DNA of 64,000 nucleotides from Pseudomonas knackmussii B13. GTDB taxonomy: Bacteria > Pseudomonadota > Gammaproteobacteria > Pseudomonadales > Pseudomonadaceae. The translations under genes and the position numbers were made by a program. The stretch covers positions 3,293,501 to 3,357,500 of the forward strand of contig NZ_HG322950.1 of the NCBI RefSeq assembly GCF_000689415.1, read 5' to 3'. Shown one piece after another: positions 45,131-53,448 of the stretch. A model generated the notes under the pieces. That model was not told the DNA's origin, did not search any database, and saw only the letters and a program-made list of their open reading frames with translations. Position 1 is the stretch's first letter. Every line of letters starts with the position of its first letter.

Positions 45131-45192
45131 GAAGGAGCGGATCTCATCCGCGATGCATCCCTGCGCGGATGTTTCGCGGACAAGGTCCGCTA
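45131..45192. repeat. REP pair between receptor and hemO
   Basis: A reverse GCGGAT-type REP core (45131-45153) and a second degenerate arm (TTTCGCGGACAAGGTCCGC, up to about 45190) lie within the operon. Such hairpins can stabilise the upstream mRNA or reduce read-through. Confidence 0.7.
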
Positions 45193-45223
45193 CGAATTAC
45201 CTGACACCCAAGGAACCAACTCC

Positions 45224-45820
45224 ATGACCAACCTGAACACCCCCGCCCTGCGCTCGCAGCGCCTGAACCAGTCGACTCACGCGCCCCACGAACGCCTCGA
45301 CCGGGCGGTGAAGGCCCACGACCCGTTCGCCAGCCGCGAGCACTTCACGCCCTTCGTGGTCGCCCAGTACCTGTTCCAGTCGGAACTGCAGGCGCTCTAC
45401 CAGGACGCCGAACTGGCGGCGATCTTCCCTGACCTCGCCGAACGCTGCCGCGCTCGCCAGGCGCTGGCCGACCTCGCCGACCTGGGCGCGCCCGTCCCGG
45501 CGCCGGTGCCAGGCGCGGTGCAGCAACCGAGTCTCGGCGAGGCCCTGGGCTGGCTGTTCGTCTCCGAAGGCTCCAAGCTCGGCGCCGCCTTCCTGATCAA
45601 GCGCGTCGCCGTCCTGGGGCTGAGCGAAAGCTTCGGCGCCCGCCATCTCGGTGAACCGGCCGGCGGGCGCGCCGAGGGCTGGAAACACTTCACCCGCACC
45701 CTCGACACCCTGTCGCTGAGCGCCGAAGAAGAGGCCGCCGCCGAAGCCGGTGCGTTGGCCGCCTTCGAGCGCTTTGCCACGCTGCTGCAGCACAGCTATG
45801 CCATCGCGGCTCGCGCCTAA
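45224..45820 (+). CDS. hemO: HemO/PigA-type heme oxygenase
   Basis: Cytoplasmic heme oxygenase of 198 residues that opens heme to biliverdin, CO and Fe2+. His22 in THAPHERLD aligns with the proximal heme ligand of P. aeruginosa HemO (His26). The body matches closely: DPFASREHFTPFVVAQYLFQ, GEALGWLFVSEGSKLGAAFLIKR, then GARHLGEPAGGRAEGWKHF. Residues linked to beta/delta rather than alpha cleavage in HemO (Asn19, Lys34 and Phe117) are retained as Asn15, Lys30 and the Phe of GWLF, while the position of Lys132 is Arg here; these assignments are from memory of the HemO literature. Ribosome binding site AAGGA. It lies downstream of the heme receptor in the same direction. Confidence 0.94.
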   Translation: MTNLNTPALRSQRLNQSTHAPHERLDRAVKAHDPFASREHFTPFVVAQYLFQSELQALYQDAELAAIFPDLAERCRARQALADLADLGAPVPAPVPGAVQQPSLGEALGWLFVSEGSKLGAAFLIKRVAVLGLSESFGARHLGEPAGGRAEGWKHFTRTLDTLSLSAEEEAAAEAGALAAFERFATLLQHSYAIAARA

Positions 45821-45893
45821 GGTCGCGATTGACGCGCATCCCGGCAGAAGCCAGGATGCGCCTGTCGTTTTTCCCGCCATCGCCGAAGCGCCC

Positions 45894-46307
45894 ATGCCGT
45901 CCCGTTCGCGCACCGTCCGCCTGCTCTATGCAGCGCTCGCCTATACCAGCCTCGGCGTCGGTCTGGTTGGCCTGGTGGTGCCCGGTCTGCCGACCACCGA
46001 ATTCGTCCTGCTCGCCGCCTGGGCCGCGGCCAAGAGTTCGCCGCGCCTGAGCGCCTGGCTGGACAACCACCGGCTGTTCGGCCCGATGCTCGCCAACTGG
46101 CGCAACGGCCGCTCGATCAACCGCCGCGCCAAGATCAGCGCCAGCGTGGCGATGCTCGTGGCGCTGGCGATCATGCTCGCCACCCTGCCCCACGGTTACT
46201 GGCTGTACGCGGTCGTACTGGGCATGGCGATCGGCAACCTGTGGATCTGGTCGCGGCCGGATAGCACCCTGACAGCAGAGAACAGCCGCGACGCCGACGA
46301 CGCATAA
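45894..46307 (+). CDS. DUF454 (YbaN-like) inner-membrane protein
   Basis: Membrane protein of 137 residues with an N-terminal helix (about 8-32, LLYAALAYTSLGVGLVGLVVPGLPTTEF in pieces), the DUF454 hallmark VPGLPTTEF followed by LLAAWAAAKSSPRL, and two more hydrophobic segments near 85-120. Function is unknown; family members lie beside iron and heme genes in several proteobacteria, and here it follows hemO by 73 bases. Start chosen at ATG 45894; longer readings overlap hemO. Its ribosome binding site is weak (GAAGC). Confidence 0.85.
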   Translation: MPSRSRTVRLLYAALAYTSLGVGLVGLVVPGLPTTEFVLLAAWAAAKSSPRLSAWLDNHRLFGPMLANWRNGRSINRRAKISASVAMLVALAIMLATLPHGYWLYAVVLGMAIGNLWIWSRPDSTLTAENSRDADDA

Positions 46308-46378
46308 CCGCGAACGGTTACGCCACGTGCCCTCCGGGCTTATGCTGGAAACCTGTATCCCCCTTTCAGGTTTCCGCC

Positions 46379-46732
46379 ATGACTACCACCAGCAAGGTCG
46401 ACCAGCTCCTCGCCGAGGCACAGAAGCGCCGCGAGAGCAGCTACCGGGAAAAAGCGCTGAAGATGTACCCGTGGATCTGCGGCCGCTGCGGCCGCGAGTT
46501 CTCCGGCAAGCGCCTGAGCGAACTGACCGTGCACCACCGCGACCACAACCACGACAACAACCCCGAGGACGGCTCGAACTGGGAGCTGCTGTGCCTGTAC
46601 TGCCACGACAACGAGCACCAGCGTCAGGTCGATGCGCACTACCAGGGCAACGACGCCGGCCGCGACAAGGGGCCGAAGGTCACGCACAAGGGGTTGGCAG
46701 GGTTGGCGGAGTTGCTGGCGAAAAAAGAATGA
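46379..46732 (+). CDS. HNH nuclease, YajD family
   Basis: Small basic protein of 117 residues with a zinc-stabilised HNH fold: CGRCGREF (first Cys pair, about 34-41), the HH motif in LTVHHRDHNHDNN (about 49-61), NWELLCLYCHDNEHQ (Asn, second Cys pair and final His, about 67-81). It matches YajD-type proteins widespread in gamma-proteobacteria, whose cellular target is unknown. The C-terminal tail is lysine-rich. It lies 71 bases after the DUF454 gene and may be separately expressed. Confidence 0.9.
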   Translation: MTTTSKVDQLLAEAQKRRESSYREKALKMYPWICGRCGREFSGKRLSELTVHHRDHNHDNNPEDGSNWELLCLYCHDNEHQRQVDAHYQGNDAGRDKGPKVTHKGLAGLAELLAKKE

Positions 46733-46787
46733 TCGCCCCCTCCGTCGTTCCCGCGAACGCGGGAAACCAACGAGCAGCCGCGAAGGC

Positions 46788-46880
46788 CGGGCGGCGGATA
46801 ACCCGTAGGGTTATTCGCCCTACGTGTCGCACCGAGCGCTCCCTGTAGGAGCGGGCCATGCCCGCGATTCGCGGACAACG
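46788..46880. repeat. Partial palindromic unit (copy D) plus REP
   Basis: 46788-46823 is a shortened form of the 85-bp unit that keeps GGATAACC...GGTTATTCGCCCTAC, i.e. one terminal repeat and part of its partner. It is followed by a REP-like CTGTAGGAGCGGGCCATGCC element (from 46843). Both lie between the HNH gene and the convergent chemoreceptor gene. Confidence 0.7.
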
Positions 46881-46892
46881 TCCAGAAAGAAC

Positions 46893-46913
46893 AAGGCCCG
46901 ATCAGCGGGCCTT
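46893..46913. terminator. Terminator of the chemoreceptor gene
   Basis: Eight-bp stem (46893-46900 with 46906-46913) and ATCAG loop, five bases past the chemoreceptor stop. T-rich on both sides, so it can work in both directions. Confidence 0.8.
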
Positions 46914-46917
46914 TTCG

Positions 46918-49056
46918 TTACACGCGGAACTGCCCCATCAACCCCTGCTGATGGTTGGCCAGCTCGTTCAGCGACTGGCTGATCTGCGCCGATTCCTGCG
47001 CCTGGCCGGACAGCGATTCGGTGACGTCGCGAATGCCCGCCACGTTGCGGTTGATCTCCTCGGCCACCGCGCTCTGTTCCTCGGCGGCGCTGGCGATCTG
47101 CAGGTTCATGTCGTTGATCACGCCCACCGCATCGCCGATGCGTTGCAGCGCGGCGACCGCCTGCTCGACCTGGCTGACGCTGCCCTGCGCCAGCTGGTGG
47201 CTGCTGTGCATCGCGCCGACCACTTCGCGGGTGCCGTTCTGCAGGCCTTCGATGACCTGGCGGATTTCCTCCACCGAATCCTGGGTGCGCTTGGCCAGGT
47301 TGCGGACTTCGTCGGCGACCACTGCGAAGCCGCGTCCGGCTTCACCGGCGCGCGCTGCTTCGATGGCAGCGTTGAGCGCCAGCAGGTTGGTCTGCTCGGC
47401 GATCGCACGGATCACTTCCAGCACCGAGCCGATCTGCTCGCTGCTCGCGGCCAGTCCCTGGACCTGGCTCATCGCCTGGGTCATGTCGGCGGCCAGGCTG
47501 TCGATCACTTTCGTGGTCTGTTCGATCACGCTCAGGCCGTCGCGGGTCGCACCATCGGCACCGCGTGCGGCGTCGGCAGCCATGGCTGCGCTGTTGGCCA
47601 CGTCGTGGGCGGTGGCACTCATTTCCTGGGACGCGGTGGCGACCTGCTCGATCTCGCGGAACTGCTGCTGCATGCCGGCGCTGGTCTGGGTCGACAGCGC
47701 GGCCGATTGGTCGGCAGTGGCGCGGGCGTCCTGCACCGAGGCCTTCACGTCGCGGATGATCGGTTGCAGCTTGTCGAGGAAGCGGTTGAACCAGCCGGCC
47801 AACTCGCCGAGTTCGTCCTGGCCCTGGTACTTCAGGCGCTGGGTCAGGTCGCCCTCGCCGCTGGCGATATTGCGCAGCATGCCGGCCACGCCGAGGATCG
47901 GGCGGGTCACACCACGGGCGGTCAACCACAGCACCAGCAGGGCTACCAACGCCAGGCCGATACCGAAAGCGGTTTCCCAGAGCGCGCCGCTGGTGTTGCG
48001 TTCGTCCAGCTCGCCCTGCAGTTTCAGCGACGGCGCCAGCAGCACCTGGCGCGGCACTTCGAGGATCACGCCCCAGTTCTTCGAATCCGGGATCGCCTGC
48101 AGCGGCTCGACCATGCGCAGTTGCTCGTCGCCCATCAGCGCCTTGGTTTCGCCGGAAGCTTGCAGGGCGAGGATCTCGCTGGCGCCGGAAAGGGATTTCT
48201 CCAGCGGCAGGCCGAGCAGCTTGGCGTCGTGGCTGTCGCCGGCGAGCAGGCCCGCCGGGCTGACGATGCGCACCGAACCCTGGCCGTCGTACAGCTGGCG
48301 GCTGCCGTCCTGGCTGAGCTGCTGCAGGCGGCTGAGGCTGATGTCGGCACCGACCACGCCCAGTAGCTTGCCGTCCTGGATCAGCGGGAACACCAGGGTG
48401 GTCATCAGCACGCGCTGGCCGGAGGCGTCGTCGAAATAGGGGTTGAGTACGCAGGGCTTCTGGCTCTGCTTGGGGCACTGGTACCAGGTATTGAAGGGCG
48501 TGCCGTCGAGCATCGGGGTGGTGTCGGCGATCATCGCCTCGGTCACCGCCAGGCTGCTGTCGCCACTGGCCTTCTGCGCCCAGTAGGCGCCGAAGCGGCC
48601 CTTCTCGTTGCTGCCCAGGGTTTCCTGGCCGGCGAAGCGCGCGTCCTGGGCGTCCAGTGCGTCAGGCTCGAAGACCACGTAAAGGCTGAGCAGCGTCGGG
48701 TTCGACTTCAGCCCGTCGTGCACCAGTTGCACCAGCTCCTGGCGCAGCACCTGGGGGTCTACGCCATGCTTCGCGCTTTGCGTGCGCAGCTGGCCGACCT
48801 GGCGGGTGAACTGGTCGCCGAAGTGGTAGACGTCGGTGAAGAAGCGCTGGATGGTTTCCGCCTGCTGTTCGGCGCGCGCCTGCAGGCGTGCCTGCGCGGC
48901 GTCCTCGAGCATGCCCACGTTGGCCGACTTCACCAGTTCCAGGTTGTGGTTCATCCGCAGCAGCGAACTGCCGACCAGCAGCGCCACGGTGCACAACAGG
49001 CAGAGCCCGGCCAGCAAGGTGATCTTCCACTGGATGGAGAGGCGTGTCAGAAGCAT
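46918..49056 (-). CDS. Methyl-accepting chemotaxis protein with dCache sensor
   Basis: Chemoreceptor of 712 residues. A first membrane helix (about 8-30) and a second (about 345-367) bracket a large periplasmic dCache_1-type domain (about 35-335, with YVVFEPDALDAQD and VGADISLSRL as typical strands). HAMP follows (about 368-425), then the signalling domain with the invariant hairpin tip EIRAIAEQTNLLALNAAIEAARAGEAGRGFAVVADEVR, in part E..NLLALNAAIEAARAGE. No CheR-binding pentapeptide is visible at the C terminus (ends GLMGQFRV). The ATG at 49056 has AAGGA upstream; an earlier TTG is less likely. The ligand is unknown. Confidence 0.93.
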   Translation of the reverse strand: MLLTRLSIQWKITLLAGLCLLCTVALLVGSSLLRMNHNLELVKSANVGMLEDAAQARLQARAEQQAETIQRFFTDVYHFGDQFTRQVGQLRTQSAKHGVDPQVLRQELVQLVHDGLKSNPTLLSLYVVFEPDALDAQDARFAGQETLGSNEKGRFGAYWAQKASGDSSLAVTEAMIADTTPMLDGTPFNTWYQCPKQSQKPCVLNPYFDDASGQRVLMTTLVFPLIQDGKLLGVVGADISLSRLQQLSQDGSRQLYDGQGSVRIVSPAGLLAGDSHDAKLLGLPLEKSLSGASEILALQASGETKALMGDEQLRMVEPLQAIPDSKNWGVILEVPRQVLLAPSLKLQGELDERNTSGALWETAFGIGLALVALLVLWLTARGVTRPILGVAGMLRNIASGEGDLTQRLKYQGQDELGELAGWFNRFLDKLQPIIRDVKASVQDARATADQSAALSTQTSAGMQQQFREIEQVATASQEMSATAHDVANSAAMAADAARGADGATRDGLSVIEQTTKVIDSLAADMTQAMSQVQGLAASSEQIGSVLEVIRAIAEQTNLLALNAAIEAARAGEAGRGFAVVADEVRNLAKRTQDSVEEIRQVIEGLQNGTREVVGAMHSSHQLAQGSVSQVEQAVAALQRIGDAVGVINDMNLQIASAAEEQSAVAEEINRNVAGIRDVTESLSGQAQESAQISQSLNELANHQQGLMGQFRV

Positions 49057-49095
49057 TGTCGAGGGTCCTTGAGACAAAACGGCGGCATGCGTGGG

Positions 49096-50151
49096 TTATC
49101 GGCCCGACGGCGGTTTTCTGGAGGCCTGTTGCCAGGCATTTTCCGGCTGCATCAACTGGCGGTACTGGCCCGGCGTGGAGCCGGTCCATTTGCGGAACGC
49201 TTTATAGAAGGCGCTGGTGTCAGCGAAGCCGAGTTCCTCGGCCAGCTCGGCGAAATTGCCCTCGCCACGGTCGAGCCGGGCGATGGCCAGGTCGCGGCGC
49301 AGCTGGTCCTTCAGCGCCTGGTACGACTGCCCTTCCCCGGCCAGCTTGCGGCGCAGCGTCGAGGGCGCCATGAAGAAGTGCCCGGCCAGGGCGTCAAGGT
49401 CGGGCCAGCGCTCGCAGCGGATGCTGCGCAGGTACGCCTTGACCCGCGCGGTAAGGCTTTGCGGATCGCGATAGCGCACCAGGATGTTCGCCGGCGCGCC
49501 GGCCAGGAAGCGCCGCAGTTCGCGCTCGTCGCGGCGCACCGAGAGCTGCAAAGCCTCGGCGTTGAATAGCAGGCGCGTCTGCCGGCGGCCGAAGCGCAGG
49601 TTGTCGCTGAACATCACCCGGTAGTCCTCGATGTACTCCGGCTGCGCGCAGCGCAGGTCGATGGCGAGGATCGGAATACGTTGCCCCACCAGCCAGCAGG
49701 CCAGGCCGTGCAGCATGAGGAACAGGGTGAAATAGCAGAAGGCGCGCTGCGGCTCGCCCTCGCCTTCGTCGATCTGGATCGCCGCCACGCCCTCCTGGGT
49801 CAGCAGGCGCGGGGTCAGGTCGTCGAAGATCAGGCCGACGAATTCGAGTGCCCGCTGCAGCGCGGTTTCCAGGGTGCCTTCGCGGATCGCCGTGCGCGCC
49901 ATGAAGTTGAAGCTGCCGGACTTCATGCGCCGGCGGTTCATGGCGAAGAACTCGTCGTCCAGCTGCCGCGCCAGGCGCAACCAGAGCCGCGAGTAGGACT
50001 GGATAGAAACGCGCGCGTAGGGTTTGTCGAACAGCTCGGCGGCTATCCCCGCCTCGGCCAGCAGCGCGGACGAATCGAGGCCCTGGCGGACGGAGTCGGC
50101 CAGGGCCTCACGGACCAGACGGATGGAGATGGTGCCCTTTTCTATCGGCAT
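49096..50151 (-). CDS. AraC-family transcriptional regulator
   Basis: Regulator of 351 residues with an Arabinose_bd-like N-terminal domain (about 20-205) and a C-terminal AraC helix-turn-helix pair (about 235-335: DLDALAGHFFMAPSTLRRKLAGEG, then FAELAEELGFADTSAFYKAFRKWTGSTPGQYR). It lies 12 bases downstream of the AMP-binding ligase gene on the same strand, so the two are co-transcribed, and it probably regulates acyl-CoA metabolism. From memory the pair equals PA2556-PA2557. Confidence 0.9.
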   Translation of the reverse strand: MPIEKGTISIRLVREALADSVRQGLDSSALLAEAGIAAELFDKPYARVSIQSYSRLWLRLARQLDDEFFAMNRRRMKSGSFNFMARTAIREGTLETALQRALEFVGLIFDDLTPRLLTQEGVAAIQIDEGEGEPQRAFCYFTLFLMLHGLACWLVGQRIPILAIDLRCAQPEYIEDYRVMFSDNLRFGRRQTRLLFNAEALQLSVRRDERELRRFLAGAPANILVRYRDPQSLTARVKAYLRSIRCERWPDLDALAGHFFMAPSTLRRKLAGEGQSYQALKDQLRRDLAIARLDRGEGNFAELAEELGFADTSAFYKAFRKWTGSTPGQYRQLMQPENAWQQASRKPPSGR

Positions 50152-50163
50152 GGCGCCTCGCCG

Positions 50164-51846
50164 TCAGCCTGTCTTGCCAGCGCGCAACTCCTCGATGCTG
50201 ATCTCGCGCATGCGGAACTTCTGCACCTTGCCGGTCACCGTCATCGGGAAGTCGTCGCAGAAGCGGAAGTAGCGCGGCACCTTGAAGTGCGCGATGCGCG
50301 CCTTGCAGAACGCCCGCAGCTCTTCCTCGACCACGCTATGGCCGGGGTGGAACTTGACCCAGGCCACCAGCTCCTCGCCGTACTTCTCGTCGGGGATGCC
50401 GATCACCTGGGCGTCGGCCACCGCGTGGTGGGTATAGAGGAATTCCTCGATCTCGCGCGGATAGATGTTCTCGCCGCCGCGAATGATCATGTCCTTGTTG
50501 CGCCCGACGATGCGCACGTTGCCGGCGTCGTCCATCACCGCCAGGTCGCCGGTGAGCATCCAGCGCGCCGGGCTGACCGCTTCCATGGCCGCCTGCGGGT
50601 TGTTCCAGTAGCCCAGCATCACGCTGTAGCCGCGGGTGCACAGCTCGCCGATGGTGCCACGCGGGACGATGCGGCCGTCGCCGTCGATGATCTTGCTTTC
50701 CAGGTGCGGCTGGGTGCGGCCCACGGTGGTCACGCGGATTTCCAGCTCGTCTTCCGGGCCGGTCTGCAGCGATACCGGGCTGGTCTCGGTCATGCCGTAG
50801 GCAATCTGCACCTCGGCCATGTGCATCTCGCCGATCACCCGGCGCATCACTTCGATCGGGCAGGTAGCGCCGGCCATGATGCCGGTGCGCAGGCTGGACA
50901 GGTCGAATTCGTCGCGGCGCGGGTGGTCAAGCTCGGCGATGAACATGGTCGGCACGCCGTAGAGCGCCGTGGCGCGCTCCTCGGCCACGGCCTGCAGGGT
51001 CGCCTCGGGTTCGAAGCTGGGCGACGGGTAGATCATGGTCGAGCCGTGGGTCAGGCAGCCGAGGTTGCCCATGACCATGCCGAAGCAGTGGTACAGCGGC
51101 ACCGGGATCACCAGGCGGTCGTGCTCGGTGAGGCCGATGCTCTCGCCGACCATGAAACCGTTGTTGAGGATGTTGTAGTGACTGAGGGTCACGCCCTTGG
51201 GGAAGCCGGTGGTGCCGGAGGTGTACTGGATGTTGATCGGCTCGTCGAACTGCAGCAGCGCCTCGCGCTCGGCCAGCTCCTCAGTGCTTACGCCGGCGCC
51301 TATGGCTTCCAGCTGGTCCCAGCGCAGGAAGCCGGCCGGCGCCTGACTGGCCAGGCTGACCACGCCGCGCAGTTCCGGCAGGCGCGCGCTGGACAGCTCG
51401 CCGGGGCGGCAGTCGGCCATCTCCGGCAGCAGCTCGCCGAGCATGCCGTGGTAGTCGGAGGTCTTGAAGGCGTCGGCACAGATCAGCCAGCTGCAGCCGG
51501 ACTGCTTGAGCGCGTATTCCAGCTCGTTGGTGCGGTACGCCGGGTTGATGTTGACCAGCACGGCGCCGACCTTGGCGCTGGCGAACTGGGTGATGCACCA
51601 CTGCGCGCAGTTCGGCGCCCAGATGCCCACGCGGTCACCCTGGCGCAGGCCGAGGGCGAGGAAGGCTCGGGCGATGGCGTTCACCGTATCGGCCAGCTGG
51701 GCCCAGGTGTAGCGCAGGTTCTGGTGCCGCACGACCAGGGCCTCGCGATTGGCGAAGCGGCTGGAGGTGGCGTCGAAGGCAGCGCCTATGGTCATGGCCA
51801 GCAGCGGTTTGTCCTGGCGGCCACGGGTGTAGCTCGGGTGGTTCAT
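50164..51846 (-). CDS. AMP-dependent fatty-acyl-CoA ligase
   Basis: ANL-superfamily ligase of 560 residues. Motifs in order: YTSGTTGFPKGVTLSH (about 200), YGMTETSPV (about 345), TGDLAVMDDAGNVRIVGR (about 430), KDMIIRGGENIYPREIEEF, and the C-terminal MTVTGKVQKFRMRE with the adenylation Lys. It is of the acyl-CoA synthetase type used for medium-chain or isoprenoid acids; exact substrate unknown. Start at 51846 (MNHPSYTRGRQDKPLL) with AAGGGA upstream. A palindrome of the LiuR type lies 94 bases before the start, hinting at control with leucine or isoprenoid catabolism. Confidence 0.92.
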   Translation of the reverse strand: MNHPSYTRGRQDKPLLAMTIGAAFDATSSRFANREALVVRHQNLRYTWAQLADTVNAIARAFLALGLRQGDRVGIWAPNCAQWCITQFASAKVGAVLVNINPAYRTNELEYALKQSGCSWLICADAFKTSDYHGMLGELLPEMADCRPGELSSARLPELRGVVSLASQAPAGFLRWDQLEAIGAGVSTEELAEREALLQFDEPINIQYTSGTTGFPKGVTLSHYNILNNGFMVGESIGLTEHDRLVIPVPLYHCFGMVMGNLGCLTHGSTMIYPSPSFEPEATLQAVAEERATALYGVPTMFIAELDHPRRDEFDLSSLRTGIMAGATCPIEVMRRVIGEMHMAEVQIAYGMTETSPVSLQTGPEDELEIRVTTVGRTQPHLESKIIDGDGRIVPRGTIGELCTRGYSVMLGYWNNPQAAMEAVSPARWMLTGDLAVMDDAGNVRIVGRNKDMIIRGGENIYPREIEEFLYTHHAVADAQVIGIPDEKYGEELVAWVKFHPGHSVVEEELRAFCKARIAHFKVPRYFRFCDDFPMTVTGKVQKFRMREISIEELRAGKTG

Positions 51847-51939
51847 GGCGATCCCTTGGTTGTGCTTGTTCTGGGACGTTGCTCGGGGCCGGGCCCACGG
51901 CAATGGGCGTGACCGGCCGGTCGGCGGCTTCGGGCCATG

Positions 51940-51955
51940 TTTACGTTAACGTAAA
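51940..51955. promoter_or_regulatory. Perfect 16-bp palindrome, LiuR-like operator
   Basis: TTTACGTTAACGTAAA is fully self-complementary and matches, as I remember it, the consensus for the MerR-family regulator LiuR, which controls branched-chain amino-acid catabolism in proteobacteria. A second half (GTAAAGGTAAAC) overlaps its right side. It lies upstream of the AMP ligase gene. Confidence 0.6.
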
Positions 51956-52265
51956 GGTAAACGCAACCCCGACCCTCTGCCGCCGTTTCATCCAGCATAG
52001 ACCTTCAAGTTTCGCGCCATGAATTAGAAATCCTTTTTATTTCATATACTTATAATTACATTCGTGCTGCCGACGAACGGTCCGCCTGTCACAGTTCGCG
52101 ACAAGCGGACGCGGTTTCCACGCTTGCCGACAGCGGCGCGCCGCCGGGCGCCTGGCAGCGTCGCAGCCCGTCTCAAAGTGATACACGCAGTAGCGTACGT
52201 AAGCCGTTGAAATTCCATCGGCCGGCGTGTCGCATACAGGTGCGAAGGTGTCGGCCATGGATTAG

Positions 52266-52280
52266 AATTTCCAGGAAATT
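52266..52280. promoter_or_regulatory. Perfect dyad upstream of pbpG
   Basis: AATTTCC-A-GGAAATT, seven-base arms, 44 bases before the pbpG ATG. The position suits an operator or a factor-binding site overlapping the promoter. The regulator is unknown. Confidence 0.45.
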
Positions 52281-52324
52281 ACCTACACGGACGTAGCCCC
52301 TTTTCCTTACGTGAAATCCACGCC

Positions 52325-53236
52325 ATGAACACACGTCGATCGATACTCGGCCTGATCCTCACCTGTTCCGCTGCCCTCTCCCTGCCTGCCCTCGCCGCCA
52401 GCAAACACGAAGCCACCCCCGGCACCCTGGTGCTGGCCTCCGGCAGCGCCCTGGTGGTCGACCTGGACTCGGACAAGGTGATCTATTCCAGCAAGCCCGA
52501 CGTGGTCCGTCCGATCGCCTCGGTGACCAAGCTGATGACCGCCATGGTGGTGCTTGACGCCAAGCTGCCGATGAGCGAGCCGATCGACGTCAACATCTCG
52601 GAAACCGCTGAAATGAAGGGCGTGTTCTCGCGCGTCCACATCGGCAGCATCATCGACCGCAAGCAGATGCTGCAGCTGGCCCTGATGTCCTCCGAGAACC
52701 GCGCCGCCGCGAGCCTGGCGCACCACTACCCAGGTGGCAGCGTGGCCTTCGTCAAGGCGATGAACGCCAAGGCCAAGTCGCTGGGCATGTTGCACACCCA
52801 CTACGTCGAGCCGACCGGCCTGTCGCCGCAGAACGTCTCCAACGCCCATGACCTGATCCGCCTGGTCAAGGCCGCGTACCAGTACCCAGCCATCCGCGAA
52901 CTGAGCACCACTGCCACCAAGGACGCGCGCTTCAGCCATCCGGGCTATTCGCTGAGCTTCTTCAACACCAATCCGCTGGTGCGCGCCGGCAAATGGGATA
53001 TCCGCCTGACCAAGACCGGCTTCACCAACGACGCCGGCCATTGCCTGGTGATGGTCACCGTGATGAACGGCCGTCCGGTCGCCCTGGCGCTGCTCGATGC
53101 CTTCGGCAAGCGCACCCACGTTGCAGACGCCGCGCGTATCCGCCGCTGGGTGGAAACCGGCCAGGCCTCGCCGGTGCCTGCCGTCGCCCTGCACTACAAG
53201 AGCTCCAAGGGTCAGGGCATGCAAGCCGCCGAATGA
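52325..53236 (+). CDS. pbpG: D-alanyl-D-alanine endopeptidase (PBP7-type)
   Basis: Periplasmic low-molecular-weight penicillin-binding protein of 303 residues that cuts D-Ala-mDAP cross-links in peptidoglycan. Signal peptide to about residue 25 (ending LALAAS-like PALAAS). The three active-site motifs are present: SVTK (Ser66, Lys69), SEN (Ser123, Asn125) and KTG (230-232). The spacing fits the S11/PBP7 family. It lacks the C-terminal amphipathic helix of PBP5/6, consistent with PbpG. Transcribed alone, with a strong hairpin just after the stop. Confidence 0.93.
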   Translation: MNTRRSILGLILTCSAALSLPALAASKHEATPGTLVLASGSALVVDLDSDKVIYSSKPDVVRPIASVTKLMTAMVVLDAKLPMSEPIDVNISETAEMKGVFSRVHIGSIIDRKQMLQLALMSSENRAAASLAHHYPGGSVAFVKAMNAKAKSLGMLHTHYVEPTGLSPQNVSNAHDLIRLVKAAYQYPAIRELSTTATKDARFSHPGYSLSFFNTNPLVRAGKWDIRLTKTGFTNDAGHCLVMVTVMNGRPVALALLDAFGKRTHVADAARIRRWVETGQASPVPAVALHYKSSKGQGMQAAE

Positions 53237-53243
53237 TCCCCGG

Positions 53244-53273
53244 CGAACGGCGGGCCTGGGCCCGCCGTTCGCG
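53244..53273 (+). terminator. Hairpin after pbpG
   Basis: Thirteen-bp perfect stem with a short CTGG loop beginning seven bases past the pbpG stop. No T tract follows directly, but the stem is strong. Confidence 0.65.
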
Positions 53274-53448
53274 CCTCTCCTCCGACTCCCGCTTCATTCC
53301 CCGCTCGAAAACCTGCCGTATCTGCCATCCGTCTTGACGGATTCGCCATTTAAATTACGCACATCATGCCTTGTTTAAATTACGCTCATAATTTAACTTG
53401 AAACCTCCGGCAGCGCTGCACCCGCGCTGTCCTATCGGAGGTTTCCCC

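Larger units (their letters stand above)
51847..52324. other. 478-base gene-free region with two promoters
   Basis: Divergent upstream region of the AMP ligase and pbpG. It holds the 16-base palindrome at 51940-51955, an AT-rich stretch (about 52020-52062), a 16-of-18 direct repeat (GCCATGAATTAGAAATCC at 52016, similar sequence at 52254) and the dyad at 52266-52280. A 73-codon reading on the minus strand (52037-52258) has no ribosome binding site or recognisable content, and I do not call it. Confidence 0.55.

Noticed and set aside
52037..52258. 73-codon minus-strand reading in the pbpG upstream region
   Set aside because: No ribosome binding site, no recognisable content, and it is bounded by the repeated regulatory-looking motif.
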